The translations under genes were made by a program, and so were the position numbers. From the NCBI RefSeq assembly GCF_040649515.1, contig NZ_JBEZFP010000062.1, positions 1 to 49,060 on the forward strand: DNA of 49,060 bases. Reading direction: 5' to 3'. Below, piece after piece: positions 36,922-45,010 of the stretch. Source of the DNA: Yinghuangia elevatio (GTDB lineage Bacteria > Actinomycetota > Actinomycetes > Streptomycetales > Streptomycetaceae). Position 1 is the first letter of the stretch. Every line of letters starts with the position of its first letter. The notes under the pieces were generated by a model. That model was not told where the DNA came from and searched no databases. It worked only from the letters and a program-made list of their open reading frames with translations.

Positions 36922-37487
36922 TGTTCGAGCGGTTCAGCCCGTCCCTGCGCAGCGTCGTGGGGAGTTCGCCCGAGTGGGTCGCGGAGACCGGCGGCGACCG
37001 TATCGGGGAGGAGGAGATGGCGCTCGCCCTGTTGGCGCATCAGGAGGGGCGTGCGGCACGCGTACTGCGCGAACTGGGCGTGGGAGCCGCCGAACAGGAG
37101 GAGATCGCGCGCCGAATGGCCGGTCGCCGCCGTCGCGGCGGCTTCACGGACGCGGACGCCGACGCCCTGGCGACCCTCGGCATCGACATTCACGAGGTCG
37201 TCGCGCGGGTGGAAGCGGCCCACGGGGAAGGCAGCCTGACGGGGCGGCGGCCCGCCGGACAGGCGGCCCGTACCGCAGTGCGCGCACGCCACCGCATGTC
37301 ACCCGGGGCCAAGCAGGTCCTGGAACGTGCCCTGCGGGACGCCGTCGACCGGCGCGAACGCGTCGTGGGGACCGAGCACTTGCTCCTGTCGATGGTGTCG
37401 CTGCCCGGTACGGTCGCCGACGTGCTCGCCGGCTTCGGCGTCACCCGGGAGGCCGTCTGGCGGCAACTGGCGGCGCAGGGCTCCTGA
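36921..37487 (+). CDS. Clp N-terminal domain protein without ATPase
   Basis: A 188-residue protein with two Clp-N repeats and no AAA+ module. The first (residues about 1-70: FERFSPSLRSVV, EEMALALLAHQEGRAARVLRELGV) is divergent; the second (about 120-185: RMSPGAKQVLERALRDAV, VVGTEHLLLSMVSLPGTVADVLAGFGV) is canonical. In ClpC the domain binds substrates, adaptors and antibiotics such as cyclomarin and ecumicin. A lone domain could act as decoy, adaptor or effector of the HTH partner encoded immediately before. The start is ATG 36921; GGAGG lies eight bases before. Confidence 0.9.
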   Translation: MFERFSPSLRSVVGSSPEWVAETGGDRIGEEEMALALLAHQEGRAARVLRELGVGAAEQEEIARRMAGRRRRGGFTDADADALATLGIDIHEVVARVEAAHGEGSLTGRRPAGQAARTAVRARHRMSPGAKQVLERALRDAVDRRERVVGTEHLLLSMVSLPGTVADVLAGFGVTREAVWRQLAAQGS

Positions 37488-37511
37488 TCCGAGCCGACGG
37501 GACAAGGCGGC

Positions 37512-37547
37512 AGGCCCGGCGACAGGCCGGGCGACAGGCCGGGCGGC
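37512..37547. repeat. 12-bp tandem repeat, three copies
   Basis: AGGCCGGGCGAC-type units at 37512-37523, 37524-37535 and 37536-37547 lie between the convergent Clp-N and response-regulator genes, with one or two changes between copies. It is another gene-end minisatellite. Confidence 0.75.
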
Positions 37548-37577
37548 GGGGCCGCGCCGAGCCCGCCGGCGTGGGAC

Positions 37578-38240
37578 TCAGCGGCGACCCGGGCGCACCA
37601 GACCGGTTTCGTACGCGAACACGACCAACTGCGCGCGGTCCCGCACCGCGAGCTTGACCATCGCCCGGCTGACGTGCGTCTTCGCGGTCAGCGGGCTCAC
37701 CACCAGGTGCTCCGCGATCTCCTCGTTGGACAGGCCCTGGCCCACCAACCCCACAACCTCGCGCTCGCGCGTCGTGAGGAGTTCGAGGTCCGGGACCTCG
37801 GCCGGGGCGCTGGCCTGCGCGGTGTACTCCTCGATGAGGCGGCGGGTCACGCCGGGCGAGAGCAGGGCGTCGCCCTCCGCCACCGACCGTACGCCGCGCA
37901 GCAGTTCGGCCGGCTCGGTGTCCTTGACCAGGAACCCGCTCGCCCCGTTGCGCAGTGCCTCGAAGACGTACTCGTCGAGGTCGAAGGTCGTCAGGATGAC
38001 GATCCGGGTGTCCGCCAGCGCCGGGTCGGCGGTGATGTGCCGGGTCGCCTCCAGGCCGTCGCCACCGGGCATGCGGATGTCCATGAGCACGACATCGGGA
38101 CGGTGTTCGCGTACCGCGGCCAGTGCCGTGGCACCGTCGGCGGCCTCGGCGACCACGGTCATGTCCGGCTGGGCGTCGAGCAGGGCCCGGAACCCGGCAC
38201 GGACCAGCGCCTGGTCGTCGGCGAGCACCAACCTGATCAC
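37578..38240 (-). CDS. NarL/FixJ-family response regulator
   Basis: A 220-residue regulator: receiver domain 1-120 (D8/D9, phosphoacceptor D54 in VVLMDIRMP, K106 in GFLVKDTEP) and a LuxR-type helix-turn-helix at about 150-210 (LTTREREVVGLVGQGLSNEEIAEHLVVSPLTAKTHVSRAMVKL, motif location only). Its GTG 38240 overlaps the stop of the kinase as GTGA. Kinase and regulator are divergent from the ABC transporter genes, the usual arrangement for a detoxification or cell-envelope response module. The 15-bp iteron array at 39971-40090 is a candidate target. Confidence 0.93.
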   Translation of the reverse strand: MIRLVLADDQALVRAGFRALLDAQPDMTVVAEAADGATALAAVREHRPDVVLMDIRMPGGDGLEATRHITADPALADTRIVILTTFDLDEYVFEALRNGASGFLVKDTEPAELLRGVRSVAEGDALLSPGVTRRLIEEYTAQASAPAEVPDLELLTTREREVVGLVGQGLSNEEIAEHLVVSPLTAKTHVSRAMVKLAVRDRAQLVVFAYETGLVRPGRR

Positions 38241-39712
38241 GCGTCGTCCCCTTCGGTGCGGCGGCTGCCGCCGGTCCCGGAGTCCGGGTCGGCGGCGGAG
38301 TCGCCACCATCTTGTCCGGCCAGGGGCAGGAGGGCCACCACCCGGTATCCACCGCCGGGCCGTGCGCCACTGGTCAGGGTGCCGCCGAGGGCGGTCGCGC
38401 GCTCGCGCATGTTGCGCAGGCCGTGGCCCCCGCCCGCGGCGGGCGTCGCCGCCTGCGCCGACGTCGACGCGGACTTGGCGTCCCCGCGCCCGTCGTCCTC
38501 GACGGTCACCCGCAGCGCCTCGCCGTCGGGCGTCCGCTCCAGAGCCAGGCGTACGGTGACCAGCGACGCGTCCGAGTGCCGCACCGCGTTGGTGACCGAC
38601 TCCTGCACGATGCGGTACGCCGCAAGCCCCACCGGCCCCGGCAGCGCCCGCACCGCGTCGTCCCGCTCCAGACGCACCGCCAGATGCGCCGTCGACGCAC
38701 GGGCCACCAGGTCGTCGAGGTCCGCGATCCCGGCGGTCGGGGTACGCGGGGCCGCCTCGCCCTCGCCCTTGAGGATCGCGAGGACGCCGCGCAGTTCGCC
38801 CAGTGCCTCGCGGCTGGCCTGCTTGACGGCGGTGAGTGCGGTCCGGGCCTGCTCGGGATTGGCGTCCATCAACTCCAGCCCCACGGAGGCCTGCACGTTC
38901 ATCAGCGAGATGTGGTGCGCGAGCACGTCGTGCAACTCCCGGGCGATGCGCAGGCGTTCCTCGCCCGCGCGAGCGCGCTCCGCCTCCTCGCGGGCCGCTT
39001 CCTCCTCGGCCTCGCGGCGGCGTTCGGCGGCCACGTACGCCCGGCGCACCCGCACCACCTCGCTGAACGCCGCCAGGGCCAGCAGCCACGCCGCCACCCC
39101 GCCCGCCCATGCGAGGTTGGGAAGCTCGTTGTCGCGGATCAGCGGACCCAGCCAGCCCATCGCGAGGTACCCCGCGAGGAGTACCGAGTACGACACGGCG
39201 CGGTGGCCCGCGATCATCGCGGTGAACAGCGCCACGATGAGGGACAGGAACACCGGTCCGGGCGGGTACTCGCGGAGCGTGTAGACCAGCGGCGGCAGCA
39301 GCGACGCGACGAGCACCTGGACGGGGTAGCGGCGGCGTACCAGGAGCAGCAGCGGGCCGATCACGACCAGCACGATTGCCAGCGGGTCGAGGTCGCGCAG
39401 GCCGGGTTCGTCGCGCTGGTTGTGCGCGGCGGCGAAGGTGCCGCCGATCTGGAAGGCGCCCAGGGCGAGGGTGACGAGGAGGTCGCGGGGGATACGGCCG
39501 AAGGGCGGGGGCAGCGGCGGGCCGAACAGCGGCGGGGGGCTGTCGTCGCCGGGAGCCGCGCCGGACGCGGTACCGGGCACGGCACCGGAGGCCGTGTCGG
39601 ACGCCGCGTCGGACGTCGCGCCGGACGTCGGTCCGGTCGCCCGGCCGGTGGCGGACCGGCCGGTTCGCGGGTGCGCCCCGGGGGGACCGCTGGGTGGGGT
39701 GGAGGGGATCAC
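38237..39712 (-). CDS. NarL-type sensor histidine kinase
   Basis: A 491-residue HisKA_3 sensor kinase. An unusual N-terminal 75-residue Gly/Ser/Thr/Ala/Pro-rich extension precedes four to five membrane segments (about 78-215). A coiled coil (about 222-256) leads to the phosphoacceptor H261 in RIARELHDVLAHHISLMNVQ. The N-box QESVTNAVRHS and GGGHGLRNMRERA mark the ATPase domain. GTG 39712 is preceded by TACCCT (39724-39719) with a 6-base spacer, consistent with a leaderless transcript. It pairs with the response regulator and probably responds to the ABC transporter substrate. Confidence 0.92.
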   Translation of the reverse strand: MIPSTPPSGPPGAHPRTGRSATGRATGPTSGATSDAASDTASGAVPGTASGAAPGDDSPPPLFGPPLPPPFGRIPRDLLVTLALGAFQIGGTFAAAHNQRDEPGLRDLDPLAIVLVVIGPLLLLVRRRYPVQVLVASLLPPLVYTLREYPPGPVFLSLIVALFTAMIAGHRAVSYSVLLAGYLAMGWLGPLIRDNELPNLAWAGGVAAWLLALAAFSEVVRVRRAYVAAERRREAEEEAAREEAERARAGEERLRIARELHDVLAHHISLMNVQASVGLELMDANPEQARTALTAVKQASREALGELRGVLAILKGEGEAAPRTPTAGIADLDDLVARASTAHLAVRLERDDAVRALPGPVGLAAYRIVQESVTNAVRHSDASLVTVRLALERTPDGEALRVTVEDDGRGDAKSASTSAQAATPAAGGGHGLRNMRERATALGGTLTSGARPGGGYRVVALLPLAGQDGGDSAADPDSGTGGSRRTEGDDA

Positions 39713-39970
39713 CGCTTCAGGGTAGGCCGCCCGGACCGTCCGAAACGTCCCCTGACCGGCGACGTCGCGGCGTCTCCCGGCGGCGCAGCGCGGCACGCGG
39801 CACTGCTCCCGGGGGAGTAGGCGCAGGTACCGGCGCCGCCCCCCGGCGACTCCCGGGGGATGCGTGCGGGTCACTCCTGGCGAGGGACGTCACGGCGGTG
39901 CCCGGCGACGAGGCTTGAGGCAGTTCCGCAGCACCCTTCCCGGCGCCTCCTCCGCGACACCTCTCCACCG

Positions 39971-40090
39971 ATCTCCCAACTGCGGATCTCCCAACTGCGG
40001 ATCTCCCAACTGCGGATCTCCCAACTGCGGATCTCCCAGCTGCGGACCTCCCGACCGCGGACCTCCCCGCTGGGGACCTCCCAGCCTCCT
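39971..40090. repeat. 15-bp iteron array before the ABC transporter
   Basis: Eight contiguous 15-bp units: ATCTCCCAACTGCGG four times without change (39971-40030), then increasingly diverged copies to 40090, 22 bp before the transporter ATG. Similarity decays toward the gene. The array lies in the 400-bp gap between the divergent kinase and transporter genes, where the response regulator would be expected to bind. The remainder of the gap (39725-39970) shows no gene. Confidence 0.85.
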
Positions 40091-40112
40091 TCAGCCGAAC
40101 CCGGAGCCCACC

Positions 40113-40904
40113 ATGTCCAGTTCGTCCCCCGTATTCCCCGCGTCCGCCGCGGAGCCCGGTCGGTACGCGGCCTGCACGGTGCACGCGGTCCGCGCATACG
40201 GCACCGGCGACACCGAGGTACGCGCCCTCGACGACGTCACCGTCGGATTCCCGAGCGGCCGGTACACCGCCGTGATGGGCCCGTCCGGCTCCGGCAAGTC
40301 GACGCTGCTGCACTGCCTCGCCGGCCTGGACACGCTGACCGGCGGCCAGGTCCTGCTGGGCGACACCGACCTCGGCACGCTCTCCGACAAGCAGCTCACC
40401 CGGCTGCGGCGCGACCGCATCGGATTCGTCTTCCAGGCGTTCAACCTGCTGCCCACGCTGACGGCCGGGGAGAACGTCACGCTCCCGGCCGCCCTGGCCG
40501 GCACCACCCTCGACCCCGAGTGGGTGGAGCGCGTCGTCGGTGCGGTCGGCCTCGGCGACCGCCTGGGCCACCGGCCCGGCGAGCTGTCCGGCGGCCAGCA
40601 GCAGCGCGTCGCCGTGGCCCGCGCGCTGGCCACCCGGCCCGAGCTGATCCTCGCGGACGAGCCGACCGGCAACCTCGACTCGCGCAGCGGGGCCGAGGTG
40701 CTGGGGTTGCTGCGCGAGGCCGTCGACTCGCTCGGCCAGACGGTCCTGATGGTCACGCACGACCCGGTGGCCGCGGGCTACGCCGACACCGTCGTGTTCC
40801 TCGCGGACGGCCGGATCGCCGACCGCATGGAGTCCCCCACCCCGCAGGCGGTCCTGGACCGCATGAAGGCATTCGACCTGCCGAAGGCCGGTGTGTCCCT
40901 GTGA
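40113..40904 (+). CDS. ABC transporter ATP-binding protein, MacB/LolD type
   Basis: A 263-residue ATPase. Walker A is GPSGSGKST (56-64), the Q-loop is FVFQAFNLLP, the signature LSGGQQQRVAVARAL (from 158), Walker B LILADEPTGNLDS (178-190) and the H-loop VTHDP. It belongs to the MacB/LolD/FtsE group that powers FtsX-like permeases by mechanotransmission. ATG 40113 follows GGAG. Its stop overlaps the permease GTG as GTGA. It is divergent from the two-component system that probably regulates it. Confidence 0.95.
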   Translation: MSSSSPVFPASAAEPGRYAACTVHAVRAYGTGDTEVRALDDVTVGFPSGRYTAVMGPSGSGKSTLLHCLAGLDTLTGGQVLLGDTDLGTLSDKQLTRLRRDRIGFVFQAFNLLPTLTAGENVTLPAALAGTTLDPEWVERVVGAVGLGDRLGHRPGELSGGQQQRVAVARALATRPELILADEPTGNLDSRSGAEVLGLLREAVDSLGQTVLMVTHDPVAAGYADTVVFLADGRIADRMESPTPQAVLDRMKAFDLPKAGVSL

Positions 40905-43534
40905 ACACGAACAGCCCCTCGAACAGCGGCCCTGCGAACAGCAGCTCTGCGAACACCCGTCACAAGTCCACGAGTTCCCCGCCCGGAACCCGGCTCGGCA
41001 GCGTGGGAATCGGCCGCCTGGCGGTACGCAACCTCGTCGCGTACAAGCGCCGCGTCGCCGGCCTCGTCCTCGCCGTCGTGCTCGGCACGGCGTTCCTGTC
41101 CGGCGCGCTGATCCTGTCCGACACCGTCAAGTCCTCGATCACCGGCCTGATCCGCGACAACGGCGCGGGTACGGACGTCGTGGTCCGCAACGCGACCGAC
41201 GTCACCGACGAGCCCGGCACGACCCGGGCGGCCATCCCCGGCGACACGGCCGACCTGGTACGCGGCGTCCCCGGCGTCGCGGCCGCCGAGCCCGTGGTCG
41301 TCGGCTACGGGCAACTCGTCGGCAAGGACGGCGACATGCTGACCGGCAACGGTCCGCGCATCGCCGGGAACTGGGTCGGCGACCCCGCCCTCAACCCCTA
41401 CACGCTCGCCGAGGGCCGCGCCCCGCAGACGCCGGACGAGGTCGTGGTCGACCGTGCCTCCACCGAACAGGGCGACCTCGAACCGGGGGACCGCATCACC
41501 GTTCTGACGCCGTCTCCGGTCCCGGTGACCGTTGTCGGGGTGGCGAGGTTCGGCGACGCCGACGCGTTCGGCGGCTCCTCGTACACCGGGTTCACCCTGG
41601 AAGGCGCGCTGGCCCACGTCGCGCGCGATCCGGGGCAGATCAGCTCGGTGTCCGTACGCCTCGACGAAGGCGCCGACCAGGAGGCCGCGGCCGCCGCCAT
41701 CCAGCGGGTCCTGCCGCCCGGCGTGCAGGCCCTGCCCGGCTCGGACGCGACACAGGAACAGGTCGACGCCGTATCCGACGGATTCCTGAACATCTTCCGG
41801 ACGTTCCTGTCGGCCTTCGCCGCCATCGCCCTCGTGGTCGCGGCGTTCTCCATCAACCACACCTTCTCCGTGGTGACCGCGCAGCGCATGCGCGAGGCGG
41901 CGCTGCTGCGCGCGCTGGGCGCGTCCCGGCGGCAGATCCGGTCGCAGGCCATCGGCGAGGCGGCACTGATCGGCGTGGTCGCGTCGGTCGTGGGCCTGCT
42001 GGCCGGCCTCGGGCTCGCGGCCGGGCTGAAGGCGATGTTCGCGGCGTTCGGGTTCGCGTTCCCGGTGGACGGTCTGGTCTTCCGTGCGGAGACGGCGATG
42101 ATCGTGCTGCCGGTCGGCATCGTCGTGACGATCCTGTCGGCGCTCGTACCGGCCGTACGCGGGTCCCGGGTACCGCCGATCGCGGCGCTCCGCACTTCCG
42201 CGGCCGAGTCCGCGGGGATCCCGCCGATGCGTACCGCGGCCGGTGCCGTCCTCACGGCGGCGGGCATCACGCTGACGATCCTCGCCGACGACGTGTGGCT
42301 GCTGGCCGCCGCCGCACTCGCGTCCCTCGCGGGTGTACTCCTGGTGGCCCCGGTCGTGGTACGCGCGGTCGGCGGCGTCATCACCGCACCGTTCCGGCGG
42401 CTCGGCGCGGGGCCGATGCTGGCGCGCGGCAACGTGCTGCGCAGCCCGAGGCGTACGGCCGGCGCGGCCACGGCGATGTTCGTCGGCATCGCGGTCGTCA
42501 CCGTCTTCGCGGTCTTCGCGGCGTCGCTCAAGGACGGCGCGGCGGCCGAGACCCGCGACACCATCGTCGGGGACGTCGTGATCGGCGGGTCGTCGCCCGC
42601 GGGATGGGCCGGCGGCGGACACAGCCCCGAACTCACCCGCCAGGCCGGCGAACTGCCCGGCGTCGAGACCGCCGTCGGCATGCAGCAGGGCAACGCGCTG
42701 CTGGACGGTTCGAGCAAGACGATCGTGGCGGCCGACACCTCCCGGCTCGACGCCGCGCTCGACCTCGGCCTCGACTCCGGCACGGCCACCGGCCTGGGCA
42801 CCGGCGGGATCGCGGTGTCGCAGCCCAAGGCCGAGGACGCCGGATGGAAGACGGGCTCGCCGGTCGAGATCACCTACCCCGACGGCGCCCGCGCGACGCT
42901 GACGGTGTCCGGCATCTACGACCGCACCACGATCGTCGGCGACTACCTGATCGACCGTCAGGCGTGGTCCCCGCATGCGGTGACCGACGTCGACGCACTG
43001 ACCGTGGTGGCGCTGTCGCCCGGCGCCTCGGCCGCGGAGGTGCGGGAGGCCGCCGAGAAGGTGGCGGTGCAGTACGGCAATCCGCCGGTCGAGGACCGGG
43101 ACGGCTACGTCGACTCGTCCATGGCCATGGTCGACCAGTTCGTCACCGTCGTGTACGTCCTGCTCGCGCTGGCCCTGCTGATCGCCCTCGGCGGCATCGC
43201 CAACACGCTGTCCCTCGCGGCCCACGAACGCCGCCGCGAACTGGGCCTGCTGCGCGCGGTCGGCGCCGAACGCGGCCAGGTGCGGGCCTCGCTCCGCTGG
43301 GAGTCCGCGTACGTCGCCGCTCTCGGTGCGCTCACCGGGCTGGTCCTGGGTGCGTTCCTGTCCTGGGCGGCGGTCTCGGTCCTGTCCGGGGACCAGGAAC
43401 TCCCGTACGTCCTCCCGCCCCTGCAACTGGCCGTCCTCTTCGCGGCCGGAACCGCGGGAGGCCTGATCGCCGGGACCCGCCCCGCCGCCCGCGCGGCAAA
43501 GATGAACATCCTCAACGCCATCTCCGCCGAGTAG
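40901..43534 (+). CDS. FtsX-like ABC transporter permease
   Basis: An 877-residue permease with two FtsX domains. After about 35 Ser/Asn-rich cytoplasmic residues, the first membrane helix (AGLVLAVVLGTAFLSGALIL) precedes an extracytoplasmic domain (about 70-285). Three helices follow, with the conserved REAALLRALGASRRQIRSQAIGE loop. A second half repeats this: a helix near 525, an outer domain (about 540-730) and a final three helices with RRELGLLRAVGAERGQV. This ten-helix layout is typical of actinobacterial MacB-like export or envelope-stress systems. GTG 40901 overlaps the ATPase gene. Two hairpins follow the stop. Confidence 0.94.
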   Translation: MNTNSPSNSGPANSSSANTRHKSTSSPPGTRLGSVGIGRLAVRNLVAYKRRVAGLVLAVVLGTAFLSGALILSDTVKSSITGLIRDNGAGTDVVVRNATDVTDEPGTTRAAIPGDTADLVRGVPGVAAAEPVVVGYGQLVGKDGDMLTGNGPRIAGNWVGDPALNPYTLAEGRAPQTPDEVVVDRASTEQGDLEPGDRITVLTPSPVPVTVVGVARFGDADAFGGSSYTGFTLEGALAHVARDPGQISSVSVRLDEGADQEAAAAAIQRVLPPGVQALPGSDATQEQVDAVSDGFLNIFRTFLSAFAAIALVVAAFSINHTFSVVTAQRMREAALLRALGASRRQIRSQAIGEAALIGVVASVVGLLAGLGLAAGLKAMFAAFGFAFPVDGLVFRAETAMIVLPVGIVVTILSALVPAVRGSRVPPIAALRTSAAESAGIPPMRTAAGAVLTAAGITLTILADDVWLLAAAALASLAGVLLVAPVVVRAVGGVITAPFRRLGAGPMLARGNVLRSPRRTAGAATAMFVGIAVVTVFAVFAASLKDGAAAETRDTIVGDVVIGGSSPAGWAGGGHSPELTRQAGELPGVETAVGMQQGNALLDGSSKTIVAADTSRLDAALDLGLDSGTATGLGTGGIAVSQPKAEDAGWKTGSPVEITYPDGARATLTVSGIYDRTTIVGDYLIDRQAWSPHAVTDVDALTVVALSPGASAAEVREAAEKVAVQYGNPPVEDRDGYVDSSMAMVDQFVTVVYVLLALALLIALGGIANTLSLAAHERRRELGLLRAVGAERGQVRASLRWESAYVAALGALTGLVLGAFLSWAAVSVLSGDQELPYVLPPLQLAVLFAAGTAGGLIAGTRPAARAAKMNILNAISAE

Positions 43535-43540
43535 CCGCGC

Positions 43541-43627
43541 TCCCTGGCTCCTGGCTCCCGGACGCCAGGAGCCCAGGAGCCCAGGACCCACACCCCGTGC
43601 AACCCGTGAGGGCACCGCACGGGGTGT
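43541..43627. terminator. Two consecutive hairpins after the ABC operon
   Basis: First, imperfect arms built on CCTGGCTCCTGGCT and GCCAGGAGCCCAGG (about 43541-43586). Second, a perfect 11-bp stem ACACCCCGTGC/GCACGGGGTGT at 43590-43600 and 43617-43627 with a 16-base loop. They lie between the permease stop and the Nudix gene and probably end the ABC transcript. Confidence 0.7.
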
Positions 43628-43705
43628 CGGCGTGTTGCGCGGCGTACACGCAAACAGGGGGATGATCGGGGGACAGTACGCACCCCGGCGAAGGGCGGCA
43701 ACTTG

Positions 43706-44224
43706 ATGGTGTCTCAGGTCGAGGGCGGCGAGGTCGCCGAAGGCGTCAAGGATTTCGTGGGGGGACAGGCGGGGGCGGCGGTTGCTGCCGGGGCGGTGAT
43801 CCTGGACGGGCGCGGGCGGGTTGTGGTGGTGAACCCCTCGTACAAGGACGGGTGGGAACTGCCCGGCGGGATGGCCGAGGAGGGCGAGGACCCGTACACC
43901 GCGGCCCGGCGCGAGGTGCTGGAGGAGATCGGCCTCGACCTGGACCTCGGGCGCCTGCTCGTGTGCGACGTCACCCCGCCACGGGTCTACGGCCGCGTCC
44001 TGATGCACTTCCTGTTCGACGCACCGGTGCTGACCGACGATCAGGTCCGCGACCTGCGCGCGGTCGACCCGGAGCTGATCGGTGCCGCGGCGCTGCCCGC
44101 CCAGGAAGCGCTGGCCGCGCTGCACGTACGGGTGTCGCATCGGGTGGAGGTCGCCCTGCGGATGCGCGAGAGCGGCGAGTGCGCGTTCCTGGTGGACGGC
44201 GTCGCGACGGGCGGTCCCGGCTGA
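43706..44224 (+). CDS. Nudix hydrolase
   Basis: A 172-residue Nudix protein. The Nudix box is complete: G-x5-E-x7-REVLEEIG within GGMAEEGEDPYTAARREVLEEIG (location only). It is preceded by AAGAVILDGRGRVVVVNP and WELPGG. It hydrolyses a nucleoside diphosphate linked to another moiety; the substrate is unknown. I chose ATG 43706; a TTG three bases upstream and an in-frame GTG after it are alternatives. It stands alone between the ABC operon and the YceI gene, with a strong terminator after it. Confidence 0.93.
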   Translation: MVSQVEGGEVAEGVKDFVGGQAGAAVAAGAVILDGRGRVVVVNPSYKDGWELPGGMAEEGEDPYTAARREVLEEIGLDLDLGRLLVCDVTPPRVYGRVLMHFLFDAPVLTDDQVRDLRAVDPELIGAAALPAQEALAALHVRVSHRVEVALRMRESGECAFLVDGVATGGPG

Positions 44225-44279
44225 CCGCGTTCTCGGCGTACGTACATAGGGGCCGCCGGACGAGCCGCCCGGAACGCGA

Positions 44280-44310
44280 CGACGCCGCCGGGGCAGGCCC
44301 GGCGGCGTCG
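44280..44310. terminator. Bidirectional terminator hairpin
   Basis: A perfect 13-bp stem (CGACGCCGCCGGG at 44280-44292 and its inverse at 44298-44310) with a 5-base loop, between the convergent Nudix and YceI genes. It probably ends both transcripts. Confidence 0.85.
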
Positions 44311-44340
44311 CGCTGGTCGTCGTGCCGGTCGGGGGATCGC

Positions 44341-44901
44341 TCAGGTGGTGAGCGCGGCCTCGATCTCCAGCTCGATGCGGGCCTTGTCGGCCAGCGCGAG
44401 GGAGCCGTTGGGCAGGGTGATGACCGTGCCGACGCCGAAGTCGCTGCGCAGGATTTCGGTGACCGCGCTGAAGCCCGCCTTCTCGGCCCCGCTCTGCGGG
44501 TCGGTGACGGTGCCGTTGTACGTGAGCTTGAGCTCGACCTGCTTGGTCACGCCCTTGAGGGTCAGCTCGCCCTTGACGACGTAGTCGGCGTCGGTGTCCT
44601 GGACGACGCCGGTGGAGGTGAAGACCGCGGTGGGGTGGTTCGCCGCGTCGAAGAAGTCCGGGCTGAGCAGGTGGCCGTCGCGGGCCTCGTTGAGGGTGTT
44701 GAGGGACGCTATGGAGATCTCGGCGCGTACCTCGGAGGTCAGCGGGTCGTCGCCGACGGTGATGTGGCCCGAGAACTCACCGAAGGCGCCGCGCGCCCCG
44801 GCGAGGGCGAGGTGGCGTACCGAGAACGTCACGGCCGAGTGCACCGGGTCGATGACCCAGGTGCCGGACGCGAGCTCGGGACGCAGAGGTGCGGTGGTCA
44901 T
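44341..44901 (-). CDS. YceI family protein
   Basis: A 186-residue YceI-like lipocalin-fold protein that binds isoprenoid-type lipids in known members. The signature features are GTWVIDPVHSAVTFSVRHLALAGARGAFGEFSG, the SLNTLNEARDGHLLSPDFFDAANHPTAVFTS block and VKGELTLKGVTKQVEL. There is no signal peptide, so it is cytoplasmic. ATG 44901 follows CTGGGAG. The promoter carries two direct copies of a TTGAAY-containing operator. Some homologues are controlled by MarR-type regulators; no MarR gene is adjacent here. Confidence 0.93.
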   Translation of the reverse strand: MTTAPLRPELASGTWVIDPVHSAVTFSVRHLALAGARGAFGEFSGHITVGDDPLTSEVRAEISIASLNTLNEARDGHLLSPDFFDAANHPTAVFTSTGVVQDTDADYVVKGELTLKGVTKQVELKLTYNGTVTDPQSGAEKAGFSAVTEILRSDFGVGTVITLPNGSLALADKARIELEIEAALTT

Positions 44902-44970
44902 GGGAACTCCCAGGAAATCGCGGAACGGTGGCGTGGGGCATTGCCGGGGAATCGCCCGCTGCGCCTAGGT

Positions 44971-45010
44971 CGTTGCTCATTCAACCAGTGTGTCGTTGCA
45001 TGTTCAACCA
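44971..45010 (-). promoter_or_regulatory. YceI promoter with duplicated operator
   Basis: Two 17-bp direct repeats CGTTGC(TCA/ATG)TTCAACCA occur at 44971-44987 and 44994-45010, 23 bp apart; each contains GTTG-N6-CAAC. On the minus strand TTGAAC (45007-45002) and TTGAAT (44984-44979) are exactly 17 bp apart and can serve as -35 and a weak -10. The distal copy overlaps the stop codon of the PucR-family gene. Confidence 0.6.
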
